Below, piece after piece: positions 26,100-33,979 of a stretch of 64,000 nucleotides of DNA. The stretch comes from Micrococcus porci (GTDB lineage: Bacteria > Actinomycetota > Actinomycetes > Actinomycetales > Micrococcaceae), in contig NZ_CP083691.1 of the NCBI RefSeq assembly GCF_020097155.1, positions 1,922,001 through 1,986,000 on the forward strand, in the 5' to 3' direction. Each line of letters begins with the position of its first letter. Position 1 is the first letter of the stretch. The notes beneath the pieces were generated by a model. The model was not told the origin of the DNA. It made no database searches and worked only from the letters and a program-made list of their open reading frames with translations. The translations under genes were made by a program, and so were the position numbers.

Positions 26100-26177
26100 T
26101 TCGACTTGCATCGTACCTCATGGTCGTGCCAGTCTAGCTACGTTCGTTCTGTATCGAACCTCTGTCATGTATCGAAC
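26100..26177. promoter_or_regulatory. Operator cluster between arsR-like and MFS genes
   Basis: Two inverted repeats with the same spacing occur: GTTCG-N8-CGTAC (26100-26117) and GTTCG-N8-CGAAC (26142-26159), and a third GTATCGAAC half-site follows at 26169-26177, just before the MFS ribosome-binding site. They are the best candidates for binding of the ArsR-type regulator to both promoters. Confidence 0.55.
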
Positions 26178-26191
26178 CAAAGGAGTGCCCC

Positions 26192-27475
26192 GTGCCTCGA
26201 CCTAGACTGCTGCTGGCCGTGATCCTGCTCGCTCAGTTCGTGATCCCGTTGTCCATCTCCGGCACCGCCGTCGCGCTCCCTGCGATCGCCAGCGACCTGG
26301 GTTCGGACCCGACGCCGTTGCAGTGGGTAGTCAACGGCTTCAACGTCGCCTTCGCGGTCTGCACGATCGTGTGGGGCGCCTGCTCCGACCGGATCGGCTA
26401 CACGCGCTCGTTCCGGATCGGCATCGCCATCGCCATAGCCGGGGGCATCGTCAGCATGTTCGCCCCGAACATCGCCGTGCTGGACGCGGGCAGGATCATC
26501 GCCGGAATCGGCTCAGCCGCGGTACTCACCAGTGCCGCACCGATCCTCAGCCACCTATTCGAGGGCAAGGCCAGAGCGCAGGCGTTCGCGCTGTTCGGCA
26601 CAATCAACGGCCTCGGCCTCGCCGCCGGCCCTGCCCTATCGGGTCTGCTCCTGTCCGCCTGGGGATGGCAGGGCATCTTCGCCGCGCACACGATCGTCCT
26701 GATTGTCGCGTTCATCGGTGCCGCACGGCTTCCCCAGCTTGGTCGGGGCGGAACCTCGCTGCGGGAGATCCTCGACTTCTCCGCGCTGAAGGCTCCGAAG
26801 TTCCTCGCCATGACACTCGTGCCGATCGCCGGGGCAATCGGCTTCGTGACGTTCCTGACCTACCTCCCCAGCGCGCTCGGAGCCATCCACGGGCTCACCG
26901 CCGGAGTCACCGGCGCACTGATGCTTGTCATGACTATCCCGGTGCTCATCGCCCCGGTCGCGGTTCACCGTCTCATGGAACGCAGCCACCTCACCCCGAC
27001 CGCCATCGTCGCCGTCTCGTTCGCGTGCCTCATCGTCGGCGGCATCGGCGTGCTCTTGTTGCTAAGGCCCGATCTGCCGGTCGCACTCGGCGTCACTCCG
27101 ATGATCCTGCTCGGCCTGGGCTTCGGCCTGCCGCTCGGGTTCGTCGACGCCGAAGCGCTGGCGGCCGTGCCCGCTGAACGAGCCGGAGCCGCCTCGGGCG
27201 TCATCAACCTCTTCCGCATCGGCTCTGAGGCAGTGTTCGTCGCCGCCTACGGCGCGCTCCTCGCCGCCGTCATCACCACAACCCTCCCCGGCACCACCGG
27301 TGAACTGATCGCTTCCGGCAGCCCGGGCGAACCGTGGATATACCACAGCGGCCTCATGGCCGCCGCCGGAACCATGATCGGGCTCGTCGCCATCGCCGGT
27401 GTCACGTTCCTCGCTCTCACCCGCGCCGCCAACCGCAGTGCCGTCACCGCCAGGCAGGTCGAAGTAGCGCGCTGA
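26192..27475 (+). CDS. MFS transporter (drug exporter type)
   Basis: 427 residues, GTG start 7 nt after AGGAG. About 12 to 14 hydrophobic segments are present. Motif A-like GACSDRIGYTRSFRIG lies between helices 2 and 3, and AGRIIAGIGSAAVLTSAAPILSHLF and GLAAGPALSGLLLSAWGWQGIF match the DHA2-like drug/H+ antiporters. Control by the divergent ArsR-type gene is likely. The substrate is unknown. The gene ends 9 bp before an IS256 end. Confidence 0.85.
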   Translation: MPRPRLLLAVILLAQFVIPLSISGTAVALPAIASDLGSDPTPLQWVVNGFNVAFAVCTIVWGACSDRIGYTRSFRIGIAIAIAGGIVSMFAPNIAVLDAGRIIAGIGSAAVLTSAAPILSHLFEGKARAQAFALFGTINGLGLAAGPALSGLLLSAWGWQGIFAAHTIVLIVAFIGAARLPQLGRGGTSLREILDFSALKAPKFLAMTLVPIAGAIGFVTFLTYLPSALGAIHGLTAGVTGALMLVMTIPVLIAPVAVHRLMERSHLTPTAIVAVSFACLIVGGIGVLLLLRPDLPVALGVTPMILLGLGFGLPLGFVDAEALAAVPAERAGAASGVINLFRIGSEAVFVAAYGALLAAVITTTLPGTTGELIASGSPGEPWIYHSGLMAAAGTMIGLVAIAGVTFLALTRAANRSAVTARQVEVAR

Positions 27476-27483
27476 GACGAAGA

Positions 27484-28261
27484 GGGGACTGTAAGAACAA
27501 CGGTGTGTGAGGGTCCGGCCTGATCCGAAAGGAGACGGCCGTGTCAGAGTCCACGACCGAGATGACAGGCCCGATGATCGATCCCGTGACCGGAGAGATC
27601 ATCGATCAAAAGGACCTCGCCGAGCAGCTGCTCGCCCAGGCCAAGGAGCAAGGCGTGCGCCTGGTCGGGCCCGGCGGCCTGCTGAACCAGCTCACGAAGA
27701 ACGTCCTCGAGACCGCCCTGGAAGCCGAGCTGACCGAGCACCTCGGGCACGACCACGGGCAGACCCCGATCGCGGCCAACATGCGCAACGGCACGAGGTC
27801 GAAGACCGTGCTGACCGAGATCGGCCCGGTCGAGATCGAGGTGCCCCGGGACCGGGACGGGTCCTTCGAGCCGGTGATTGTGCCCAAACGGAAGCGGCGC
27901 CTGGACGGGACCGACCAGATCGTGCTCTCTCTGTCAGCCCGCGGGCTGACCACCGGAGAGATCGCGGTGCACTTCGAGGAGGTCTACGGTGCGAAGGTCT
28001 CCAAGGACACCATCAGCCGGATCACCGAGAAGGTCGCCGGCGAACTGGCCGAGTGGTCCTCCCGTCCGCTGGACCCGCTCTAACCGGTGCTCTTCGTCGA
28101 CGCGATTGTCGTGAAGGTCCGCGACGGGCAGGTGCGCAACACGCCGTTCTACGTCGTCATGGGCGTCACCGTGCACGGGGAACGCGACATCCTCGGGATC
28201 TGGGCCGGCGACGGCGCCGAAGGCGCCCGGTTCTGGCTGCAGGTCTTCTCCGAGCTGAAGA
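27484..28261 (+). mobile_element. IS256-family fragment, left part
   Basis: A plausible left end (GGGACTGTAAGAACAACGG near 27485) and about 60% of a mutator-type transposase remain. The right part has been replaced by an IS3-family element whose first base is 28262. Confidence 0.7.
27541..28261 (+). pseudogene. IS256/mutator-type transposase, nonsense mutated and truncated
   Basis: GTG start with AAAGGAG upstream. The reading MSESTTEMTGPMIDPV... through HLGHDHGQTP, NMRNGTRSKTVLTEIGPVEI and GAKVSKDTISRITEKV is standard for the family. After SSRPLDPL a TAA (28081-28083) stands where the family has Tyr; downstream the same frame continues PVLFVDAIVVKVRDGQVRN with the first catalytic Asp and ends at FSELK, cut by the IS3 element. 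The rest of the catalytic domain is absent from the window. Confidence 0.85.
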
Positions 28262-28279
28262 TGAATCGCCCCGGGTTTG

Positions 28280-29290
28280 TTAGAGGCTCGTAAGTGCCGT
28301 CCCGGCGGGCGCGGGCGCGGGGTTCTCATGATGGTAGACGTCCTCGAACTCGACCGGAGGGACCAGCCTGATCTCGCCGTGCACACGACGATGGTTGAAC
28401 CAGTCGACGTACTCCGCGACCGCGATCGCCAGGTCCTCGATGGACGTGAACGGGCCCTTGTTCCGGATCAGCTCGGCCTTGAACAGCGAGTTGAACGCCT
28501 CCGCGAGGACACTTATCGTAAGAATCCCCCGCCGAGCCGACCGAGGCGACTGCGCCGGCCTCGGCCAGCCGCTGGGTGTTCGCACGGCGACGTACTGGAC
28601 TCCTTTATCGCTGTGATGCCGTAGCCCGGCCACGTCTTGGCCTGCACGCTGACGCGTCCAGAACGCCATCTCCAACGCGTCCAGGGCCAGGTCCGTGCGC
28701 AGCGACTTCGACAGCTGCCAGCCCAGCACCCGTCGGGAGAACACGTCGATGATGAACGCGGCGTACACCCATCCGCTGAAAGTGCGGCAGTAGGTGATGT
28801 CAGCGACCCACAGCTGGTTCGGAGCCGCCGCGGTGAAGTCTCGCTGGACCAGGTCTTGACGCTCATCCGGGCCGCGGCCTGGGACCGTGGTCCTCGGTCC
28901 CTTCGCGCGGCTGATCCCGCCCAGGCCTGCGGCTCGCATGAGCCGCTCCACCGTGCACCTGGCCACCTGCAGGCCCTCCCTCCGCAGTTGCGCGTGGACC
29001 TTCCGGGCCCCGTAGAGCCCGTAGTTGGCCTCATGCACCCGCCGGATTTCCACGAGCACCTGCACATCGCGCAGGCTGCGCACTGAAGGAGGGCGCGTCT
29101 TGGCCGCGTAGTACGTGCTCGGTGCGATCTGTGTGCCTGCCGCGGACAGCGTGGCGCAGATCGGCTCGACACCGAACTCGTGCTTGTGTTCGTCGATGTA
29201 GTCCACGATCAGCGCTGTGGGCGTCTCGAGCATCCGCCGCGAAGAAAGCCGACGCCGAGCGCAGGATCGCGTTCGCCCGCCGTAGTTCAC
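28280..29290 (-). CDS. IS3-family transposase OrfB, probably inactive
   Basis: The open frame gives 336 residues; the real OrfB part starts near MLETPTALIVDYIDEHKHEFG (29233) and is normally made by -1 frameshifting from OrfA at the GGCTTTCTTCG run. QLWVADITYCRTFSGWVYAAFIID and HHSDKGVQYVAVR carry the two Asp residues, and LAEAFNSLFKAELI the Glu. Between VAVR and LAEAF about 24 residues are in the wrong frame (28512-28582): one base is missing near 28580 and one is gained near 28512, so the conserved SYDNA segment is lost. Confidence 0.75.
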   Translation of the reverse strand: MNYGGRTRSCARRRLSSRRMLETPTALIVDYIDEHKHEFGVEPICATLSAAGTQIAPSTYYAAKTRPPSVRSLRDVQVLVEIRRVHEANYGLYGARKVHAQLRREGLQVARCTVERLMRAAGLGGISRAKGPRTTVPGRGPDERQDLVQRDFTAAAPNQLWVADITYCRTFSGWVYAAFIIDVFSRRVLGWQLSKSLRTDLALDALEMAFWTRQRAGQDVAGLRHHSDKGVQYVAVRTPSGWPRPAQSPRSARRGILTISVLAEAFNSLFKAELIRNKGPFTSIEDLAIAVAEYVDWFNHRRVHGEIRLVPPVEFEDVYHHENPAPAPAGTALTSL

Positions 29291-29528
29291 GGTTCTCCTT
29301 CTCCAGCTCGGCCACCCGGGCGGCTTCGCTGGTCGTGATTCCGGGGCGGTGGCCGTGGTCGATCTCGGCTTGGCGGACCCAGTTGCGCAGCGTCTCGGGA
29401 TTGATCCCGAGCTGTTCTCCTACGCGGCGGAATGCTCCGGTCCTCGTGGCGGGGTCTTGACGGGCTTCCAGTGTCATCCGCGTGGCGCGTTCGCGGAGCT
29501 CGTCGGGGTACTTCCGTGGTGCGGGCAT
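29031..29528 (-). CDS. IS3-family transposase OrfA
   Basis: MPAPRKYPDELRERATRMTLEAR, a helix-turn-helix in GINPETLRNWVRQAEI and the coil EAARVAELEKENRELRRANAILRSASAFFA are typical OrfA. GGAAGG lies 9 nt before the ATG at 29528. The frame stays open after the expected OrfA end, giving 165 residues; the part after about residue 100 is antisense-like noise overlapping OrfB. Confidence 0.75.
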   Translation of the reverse strand: MPAPRKYPDELRERATRMTLEARQDPATRTGAFRRVGEQLGINPETLRNWVRQAEIDHGHRPGITTSEAARVAELEKENRELRRANAILRSASAFFAADARDAHSADRGLHRRTQARVRCRADLRHAVRGRHTDRTEHVLRGQDAPSFSAQPARCAGARGNPAGA

Positions 29529-29577
29529 GCTCTGCATCCTTCCGTTGGATCAGAGCCTCCACCAGACCCGGAGCGAT

Positions 29578-30324
29578 TCAGTCGCAGGTGTCGCGCCACA
29601 GGTGTGACCGGTATGCCCCGCCATTGTCAGACAGCACCCGTTCGATGGTGACGCCGCGGTTTGCGAACCACTCGACCGCCCGGTGCAGGACGGCGACGGC
29701 GGTGATGGCAGTCTCGTCGTCGTGGACCTCGGTGTACGCGACGCGGGAGTGGTCGTCGATGACGGTGTGCACAAACGCGTACCCAAGCTTTGGGTTGTGC
29801 CACTTGTTCTTCGGCTTCCCGGGCGTGGCGGCGCGGTTGCGTTCGCCTTGGAGTCGGCCGACATAGCGCCAGCCGCCGCCGTCGGGGATATTCCCGAGCT
29901 TCTTCACGTCCACGTGCACCAGCGAGCCGGGATGGGGGTGTTCGTACCGGCGGATCGGCTCGCCGGTGGCACGGTCGACGTAGGACAGCCGGTTGAGGCG
30001 TGCCGTCGTGAGGATTCGGTGCACCGTCGATGGTGCGATGCCGAGTCGAGCGGCGAGCTGAACTGGGCCTTCGCGCAACCGCATTCGCAGGCTGACGCAC
30101 CGCTTGGTCACCGTCTTCGGGGTCTTGTTCGGCGACACCCTCGGGCGCGAAGACCGGTCTTCCATGGACTCACCGGCGAGGTAGCGGTCGACCCACCGCT
30201 TCACCGTCGGCCAGGACACCTGGAAGCGGGCAGCAATCTCGCTGATCGGCCACCCGTCCTCGACGACGAGGCGAGCGACCTTCAGGCGGTGGCGGGGTGT
30301 CAGGGCGGCGTTCTTGTGGCTCAT
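29578..30324 (-). pseudogene. IS481-family transposase of Tn B, C-terminally truncated
   Basis: 248 residues from MSHKNAALTPRHRLKVARLV. The helix-turn-helix pair and the two Asp motifs HTVIDDHSRVAY and LSDNGGAYRSH are present, then the frame meets the IS3 element and stops (TGA spans the junction). The NGKIERFHRT segment with the catalytic Glu is missing, so it cannot be active. It is about 80% identical by eye to the Tn A transposase. Confidence 0.88.
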
Positions 30325-30342
30325 GGGGGCTTTCGGAACGGG

Positions 30343-30378
30343 ATGAAGGGGGACAGCGCAGTGGCTGTCCCCCTTCAT
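30343..30378. terminator. Insulating terminator between Tn B cargo and transposase
   Basis: A perfect 15-bp stem ATGAAGGGGGACAGC with its complement, loop GCAGTG, occupies the same place as the terminator of Tn A but has a different sequence. Confidence 0.75.
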
Positions 30379-30392
30379 CGGCGAGGAGGAAC

Positions 30393-31121
30393 CTAGGAGG
30401 CGAGAGCGGCGGTGGCGATCGCCTTGCCCAGATCCTCGGGGCGGCTCCACATCGGCCAGTGACCAGTAGGCAGGTCGATGAACTGGACGTCGATCAGGTC
30501 GTTGACGGCGGCGAACATAGGGTGTCGTGCCTGGGCCAGCTCAAGGACCTGGCTGGACGGCAGGGAGCAGCAGATCAGAGTGGTCGGCACGCCGTAGCGC
30601 CGATCATTGTTCAAAGAGACCGAGGCGCGGGCGACACCTGCAGGCTCGGGAACAGCGCGGGCGCGGAAGGTCTTGAGCTGGCCGTCGCTAAGCCCTTCGA
30701 GGCTGGCCTGCTGACCGAGCGTGTCAAAGTCAGGCAGCGGGAGCTCCTCGATGTCTTGCGGGAGCTCCGGCGCGAAGGCTGCTCCGTCCGTCATGGGCCC
30801 GGAATCGACCCAGATGACCCGGCGGAGCAGCTGCGGGATCCTGTCCGTGACAGTGCTTACCGCGGCGTTGGCGCCGCTGTGGCCCACGAGAACGACGTCG
30901 CCGCCGGCCTGTTCGACAAGGGCCTGGAGGGCATTGACCTGCTCCTGCAGAGTGGCGTTCTTCCGGTTGAGATCTTGCTCGTCGAGGCCCGGCGGGGTGA
31001 CGGCCTCGACGTCGAGCCCGTGCTCCTTCAGGGCGGGCACTACGTCATCCCAGGCCCAGGCGCCCAGCCAGTAGCCGGGAACGAGGATGACGTGCGGTTG
31101 GTCCGTTGCGTTCGATGTCAT
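30393..31121 (-). CDS. Alpha/beta hydrolase, cargo of Tn B
   Basis: 242 residues from ATG 31121. VILVPGYWLGAWAWDDVVPAL is the oxyanion region, VVLVGHSGANAAVS the Ser nucleophile elbow, and LPTGHWPMWSRPEDL the histidine loop. It resembles the esterase/hydrolase group often annotated as salicylate-binding or RutD-like; the substrate cannot be told. It is divergent from the WYL gene with 74 bp between, and its TAG stop lies in a CTAG. The ORF upstream of 31121 is antisense to the regulator and was not used. Confidence 0.82.
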   Translation of the reverse strand: MTSNATDQPHVILVPGYWLGAWAWDDVVPALKEHGLDVEAVTPPGLDEQDLNRKNATLQEQVNALQALVEQAGGDVVLVGHSGANAAVSTVTDRIPQLLRRVIWVDSGPMTDGAAFAPELPQDIEELPLPDFDTLGQQASLEGLSDGQLKTFRARAVPEPAGVARASVSLNNDRRYGVPTTLICCSLPSSQVLELAQARHPMFAAVNDLIDVQFIDLPTGHWPMWSRPEDLGKAIATAALAS

Positions 31122-31195
31122 GTGCTCGATGCTGGCAGGGCTCCTGGACAACGGAGTGGCACTATTTGTGACATGAATGTGGCGATGGTTCCCTG

Positions 31196-31888
31196 ATGAA
31201 GCGTTCGGAACGCCTCCACGCACTGTCGGAGGCGCTCAGGCGCGGCGGGAAGCGTGGGAGGAGCGCGGAGGGACTGGCCCGTGAGTTCGGGGTGTCTGTC
31301 CGGACGATTAAAAGAGACCTGGCGGCACTCGAAGCATCCGGAGCGCCGCTGTGGTCCCGCCCTGGCCCAGGCGGAGGGTACGGGATCGTAGAAGGTGGTT
31401 CCCTGCCGCCGGTCGCATTGTCACCGGCTCAGGCCTTGGCACTGCTGGCAGCGGTCAAGGCCGCACCCGATGCGCCGTACTCCGATCTCGCTACAGCCGC
31501 CGTCCGCAAGATCGTGGATGTCCTCGACCCGCGCACTCGGGAGAAAGTAAGCGAGCTCGCGCAGCGAGTCTGGGTCGACTCGCCCCCCAGCACCTCTCGA
31601 TCCGTCCGCTCGACCTGCGAACAGGCCATGACAGATCAACGAGTGCTGCGCATCGACTTCGTCTCCGCCGCTGGCGAGCACACCCGTCGCGACGTCGAGC
31701 CCATTCTGTTCGCCGGCACCCGTGGTAGCTGGTACCTCATCGGGTGGTGTCGACTGCGCGGTGCTGTGCGGTGGTTCTCTCTCGACCGCATTCGCAAAGC
31801 TACGCTCACGCGCCATCCATGCTCGGGCCACACCGTCGACGAGATCGGCACACCACCGGACACCGCCGCCAGCGTCGCCTTGGACTGA
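31196..31888 (+). CDS. HTH/WYL transcriptional regulator, cargo of Tn B
   Basis: 230 residues. The winged helix is RLHALSEALRRGGKRGRSAEGLAREFGVSVRTIKRDLAALEASG, and the WYL domain carries VEPILFAGTRGSWYLIGWCRLRGAVRWFSLDRI. It ends 10 nt before the inverted-repeat end of Tn B. Its layout relative to the enzyme gene is the same as in Tn A, which suggests the regulator/enzyme pair moves as a unit. The two regulators share the domain plan but are clearly diverged. Confidence 0.85.
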   Translation: MKRSERLHALSEALRRGGKRGRSAEGLAREFGVSVRTIKRDLAALEASGAPLWSRPGPGGGYGIVEGGSLPPVALSPAQALALLAAVKAAPDAPYSDLATAAVRKIVDVLDPRTREKVSELAQRVWVDSPPSTSRSVRSTCEQAMTDQRVLRIDFVSAAGEHTRRDVEPILFAGTRGSWYLIGWCRLRGAVRWFSLDRIRKATLTRHPCSGHTVDEIGTPPDTAASVALD

Positions 31889-31925
31889 ACTCGATCGGGT
31901 CAATCAACGTCTCAGGGCAGTACAC

Positions 31926-32921
31926 CTAGATGTGATGTCCAGGGAGGTTGTTGAGCCTGCTGGCAGGTGCGGCTCCGATCGCGGAGTGGACTCGGTGATG
32001 ATTGTAGAAGTGCACCCACCCAGGCAACGCGGCCCTGCGTTCGGTCTCTGAGCCGTAGAACTTGGCGTAGGCCCACCCGTCAGCGAGCGTGCGATGGAAC
32101 CGCTCGATCTTCCCGTTCGTCTGCGGTCGGTAGGGCCGAGTCCGCTTGGGCTTGATCCCGAGCTCGGTGCAAGCATCCCGCCAGGCATGCGAGCGGTAGG
32201 CCGAACCGTTGTCCGAGAGCACCCGCTCCACCTCCACGCCCAGCTGCGCGAAGTGAGCGACCGCGCGGCGCAGCACCGCGATGGCGGTCTGGCTGCGTTC
32301 GTCGGAGTGCATCTCGACATACGCGAAGCGGGAGTGGTCATCGATCACGGTGTGCAGGAAGCCCACCCCGAGCCGGGGCTGGTATCGGGCATCACGGGTT
32401 CCTTCTCGGTCCGAAGTCGCCGCGCGGTGCTTCATGCCCTGCTGACGCCCGACGAATCGGTGCCCGCCCCCGTCGGGGATGCGTCCGAACTTCGTGACGT
32501 CGACGTGGATCAGCGAGCCGGGGTGGGGGTGCTCATAGCGGCGGATCGGCTCGGCGGTGACCCGGTCCAGACGGGCGAGGCGGTTGATCCGGCAGCGCAC
32601 GAGCACGGCATGGACGGTGGATGCCGGCATCCCGAGTTCTGAGGCGATCTGCACGGGCCCCAGGCGCCGGCGCCTTCTGGCGGCCACGATCTGTTTCACC
32701 ACTGCAGGCGATGTTCTGGTCGGCATCGTGGCCGGCCGGCTGGACCGGTCGACCATGCCTGCAGGTCCCTCGGCCCGGAAGCGGGTGGCCCATTTGCGTG
32801 CGGTGGGTGGGGAGACCATGAACATCTTGGCCGCGGTGGCGACCGCCCAGTGCTCATCGACGATGAGCTTGGCCAGGCGTAGACGGGCGCGAGGGGTCAG
32901 GGCGGCGTTAGCGTGGGACAT
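31926..32921 (-). CDS. IS481-family transposase
   Basis: 331 residues. Helix-turn-helix units ARLRLAKLIVDEHWAVATAAK and SPPTARKWATRFRA come first, then the DDE core HTVIDDHSRFAYVE, LSDNGSAYRSHAW and NGKIERFHRTLADGWAYAKF. The stop TAG is formed by the CTAG flank (…GHHI-TAG). It belongs to a different subgroup from the Tn A and Tn B enzymes, with weaker similarity in the middle. Apparently intact. Confidence 0.9.
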   Translation of the reverse strand: MSHANAALTPRARLRLAKLIVDEHWAVATAAKMFMVSPPTARKWATRFRAEGPAGMVDRSSRPATMPTRTSPAVVKQIVAARRRRRLGPVQIASELGMPASTVHAVLVRCRINRLARLDRVTAEPIRRYEHPHPGSLIHVDVTKFGRIPDGGGHRFVGRQQGMKHRAATSDREGTRDARYQPRLGVGFLHTVIDDHSRFAYVEMHSDERSQTAIAVLRRAVAHFAQLGVEVERVLSDNGSAYRSHAWRDACTELGIKPKRTRPYRPQTNGKIERFHRTLADGWAYAKFYGSETERRAALPGWVHFYNHHRVHSAIGAAPASRLNNLPGHHI

Positions 32922-33029
32922 GAAGGCCTTCTGTTCGCGTGAGCGGTTTCTTGACAACTCCACTCTCGCAACAGGAGGCCTTCGCCTGTCAGCTGCTCAC
33001 GCAACAACGTCCCTGGACATCACACCTAG
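31926..33029. mobile_element. Plain IS481-family insertion sequence
   Basis: Both ends read CTAG-N-TGTGATGTCCAGGGA inward, with CTAG at 31926-31929 and 33026-33029 as the 4-bp target duplication. It is about 1.1 kb with one transposase and no cargo. It starts in the CTAG that closes Tn B. Confidence 0.88.
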
Positions 33030-33920
33030 GGCATGTCTGACAATCGTTTTGACCATGCGAGCACAGCATTCAGGACCACAGCGGCCCTGTAGATGATCGC
33101 GTACTTGTCATACCGGGTCGCCAGACCCCGCCACTGCTTCAGGTGAGCGTACTGACGCTCGATGACGTTGCGGCCCTTGTAGGCGTCCGCGTCGAGGCTG
33201 ACGGGGCGCCCGCCGCGGGCACCGCGCCGTCTGCGGTGGCCCTGCTGGTCGGCCGGTTCGGGGATGACCGCCTTGATCCGGCGGGCGCGTAGGTGGGTGC
33301 GGATCGCCCGGGAGGAGTACGCCTTATCGCCCAGCACGGCCTCGGGGCGGGTCCGGGGCCGCCCTACTGGCCGGGTCACGCGCAGCTGCTCCAGAAGAGG
33401 AAGCAGCATCGGGGAGTCCCCTGCCTGGCCGGGGGTGATCAGGCTGACCAGCGGCAGCCCGGTCCCATCGACGAGCTGATGGATCTTCGTGCTCAGCCCG
33501 CCACGGGAGCGCCCGATGCCGTGATCGGCCGGCTCCTCACGCGGATTCTTGTAGTTCGATCCATCCCCCTGTGTGGCGGGTGATGTTCGTCGCGTGCTGG
33601 TGGGCGCGGGCGATCGTGGAGTCCACCGAGACCGACCAATCGATCAGGCCTTCGGCGTCAGCGGCGGCGGTCAGCGTGGCCAGCACCGTGTCCCAGGTGC
33701 CTTTTTCGGCCAAGCGCCGATGCCAGGTCCACACGGTCTGCCAGGGCCCGTAGACCTCGGGCAGATCCCTCCAAGCGATTCCGCACCGGTACCGGTAGAT
33801 GATCGCCTCCACCATGGCGCGGGCGTCGGCGAACGGCCTGCCGGCGCGGCCGGTCCGGGTCGGGAGCATCGGGGCGATCAACTCCCATTGGGTGTCAGAG
33901 AGCATCTGGAACCGGGACAT
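33026..33920 (-). CDS. IS5-family transposase in two frames
   Basis: The first frame (33920 to 33537) encodes FQMLSDTQWELIAPMLP and the first Asp in VDSTIARAHQHATNITRH. From a G5 run at 33565-33569 the protein continues in the next frame: SNYKNPREEPADHGIGRSRGG, then GDKAYSSRAIRTH (Asp) and RNVIERQYAHLKQWRGLATRYDK (Glu), ending at 33026. Two-frame organisation with programmed frameshifting is known for the IS427 group, so it may be active. The TAG stop comes from the CTAG flank. Confidence 0.8.
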
Positions 33921-33970
33921 GTCCCCAGGGTCTCAGCTGACTCGTGCATCTATTCTCAGACACGCCCTAG
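33026..33970. mobile_element. IS5-family (IS427-like) insertion sequence
   Basis: Ends GGGCATGTCTGACAAT (from 33029) and GGGCGTGTCTGAGAAT (inward from 33967) lie between CTAG copies at 33026-33029 and 33967-33970. The left CTAG is shared with the plain IS481 element; the right one overlaps the VKOR promoter. Confidence 0.85.
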
Positions 33971-33973
33971 ACT
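33968..33973 (+). promoter_or_regulatory. -10 element of the VKOR gene overlapping the IS target
   Basis: TAGACT, whose first three bases belong to the CTAG duplication, is 6 bp before the ATG at 33980. The native -35 region has been replaced by the IS5 end. Confidence 0.45.
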
Positions 33974-33979
33974 GCCCCC

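Larger units (their letters stand above)
28262..29580. mobile_element. IS3-family insertion sequence (second type)
   Basis: Left end TGAATCGCCCCGGGTTTGTT and right end (read inward from 29580) TGAATCGCTCCGGGTCTGGT agree at most positions. The element is 1319 bp. The bases outside (AGA left, GTC right) do not match, and the two flanks belong to different broken elements, so a deletion followed its insertion. Confidence 0.82.
29581..31929. mobile_element. IS481-type transposon with cargo, left end lost (Tn B)
   Basis: The right end, read inward from CTAG at 31926-31929, is CTAG-G-TGTACTGCCCTGAG followed by ACGTTGATTGAC, closely similar to both ends of Tn A. The content and order match Tn A: transposase (truncated), terminator hairpin, enzyme gene, divergent WYL regulator. 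The left part was removed at the border with the second IS3 element. Confidence 0.7.
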
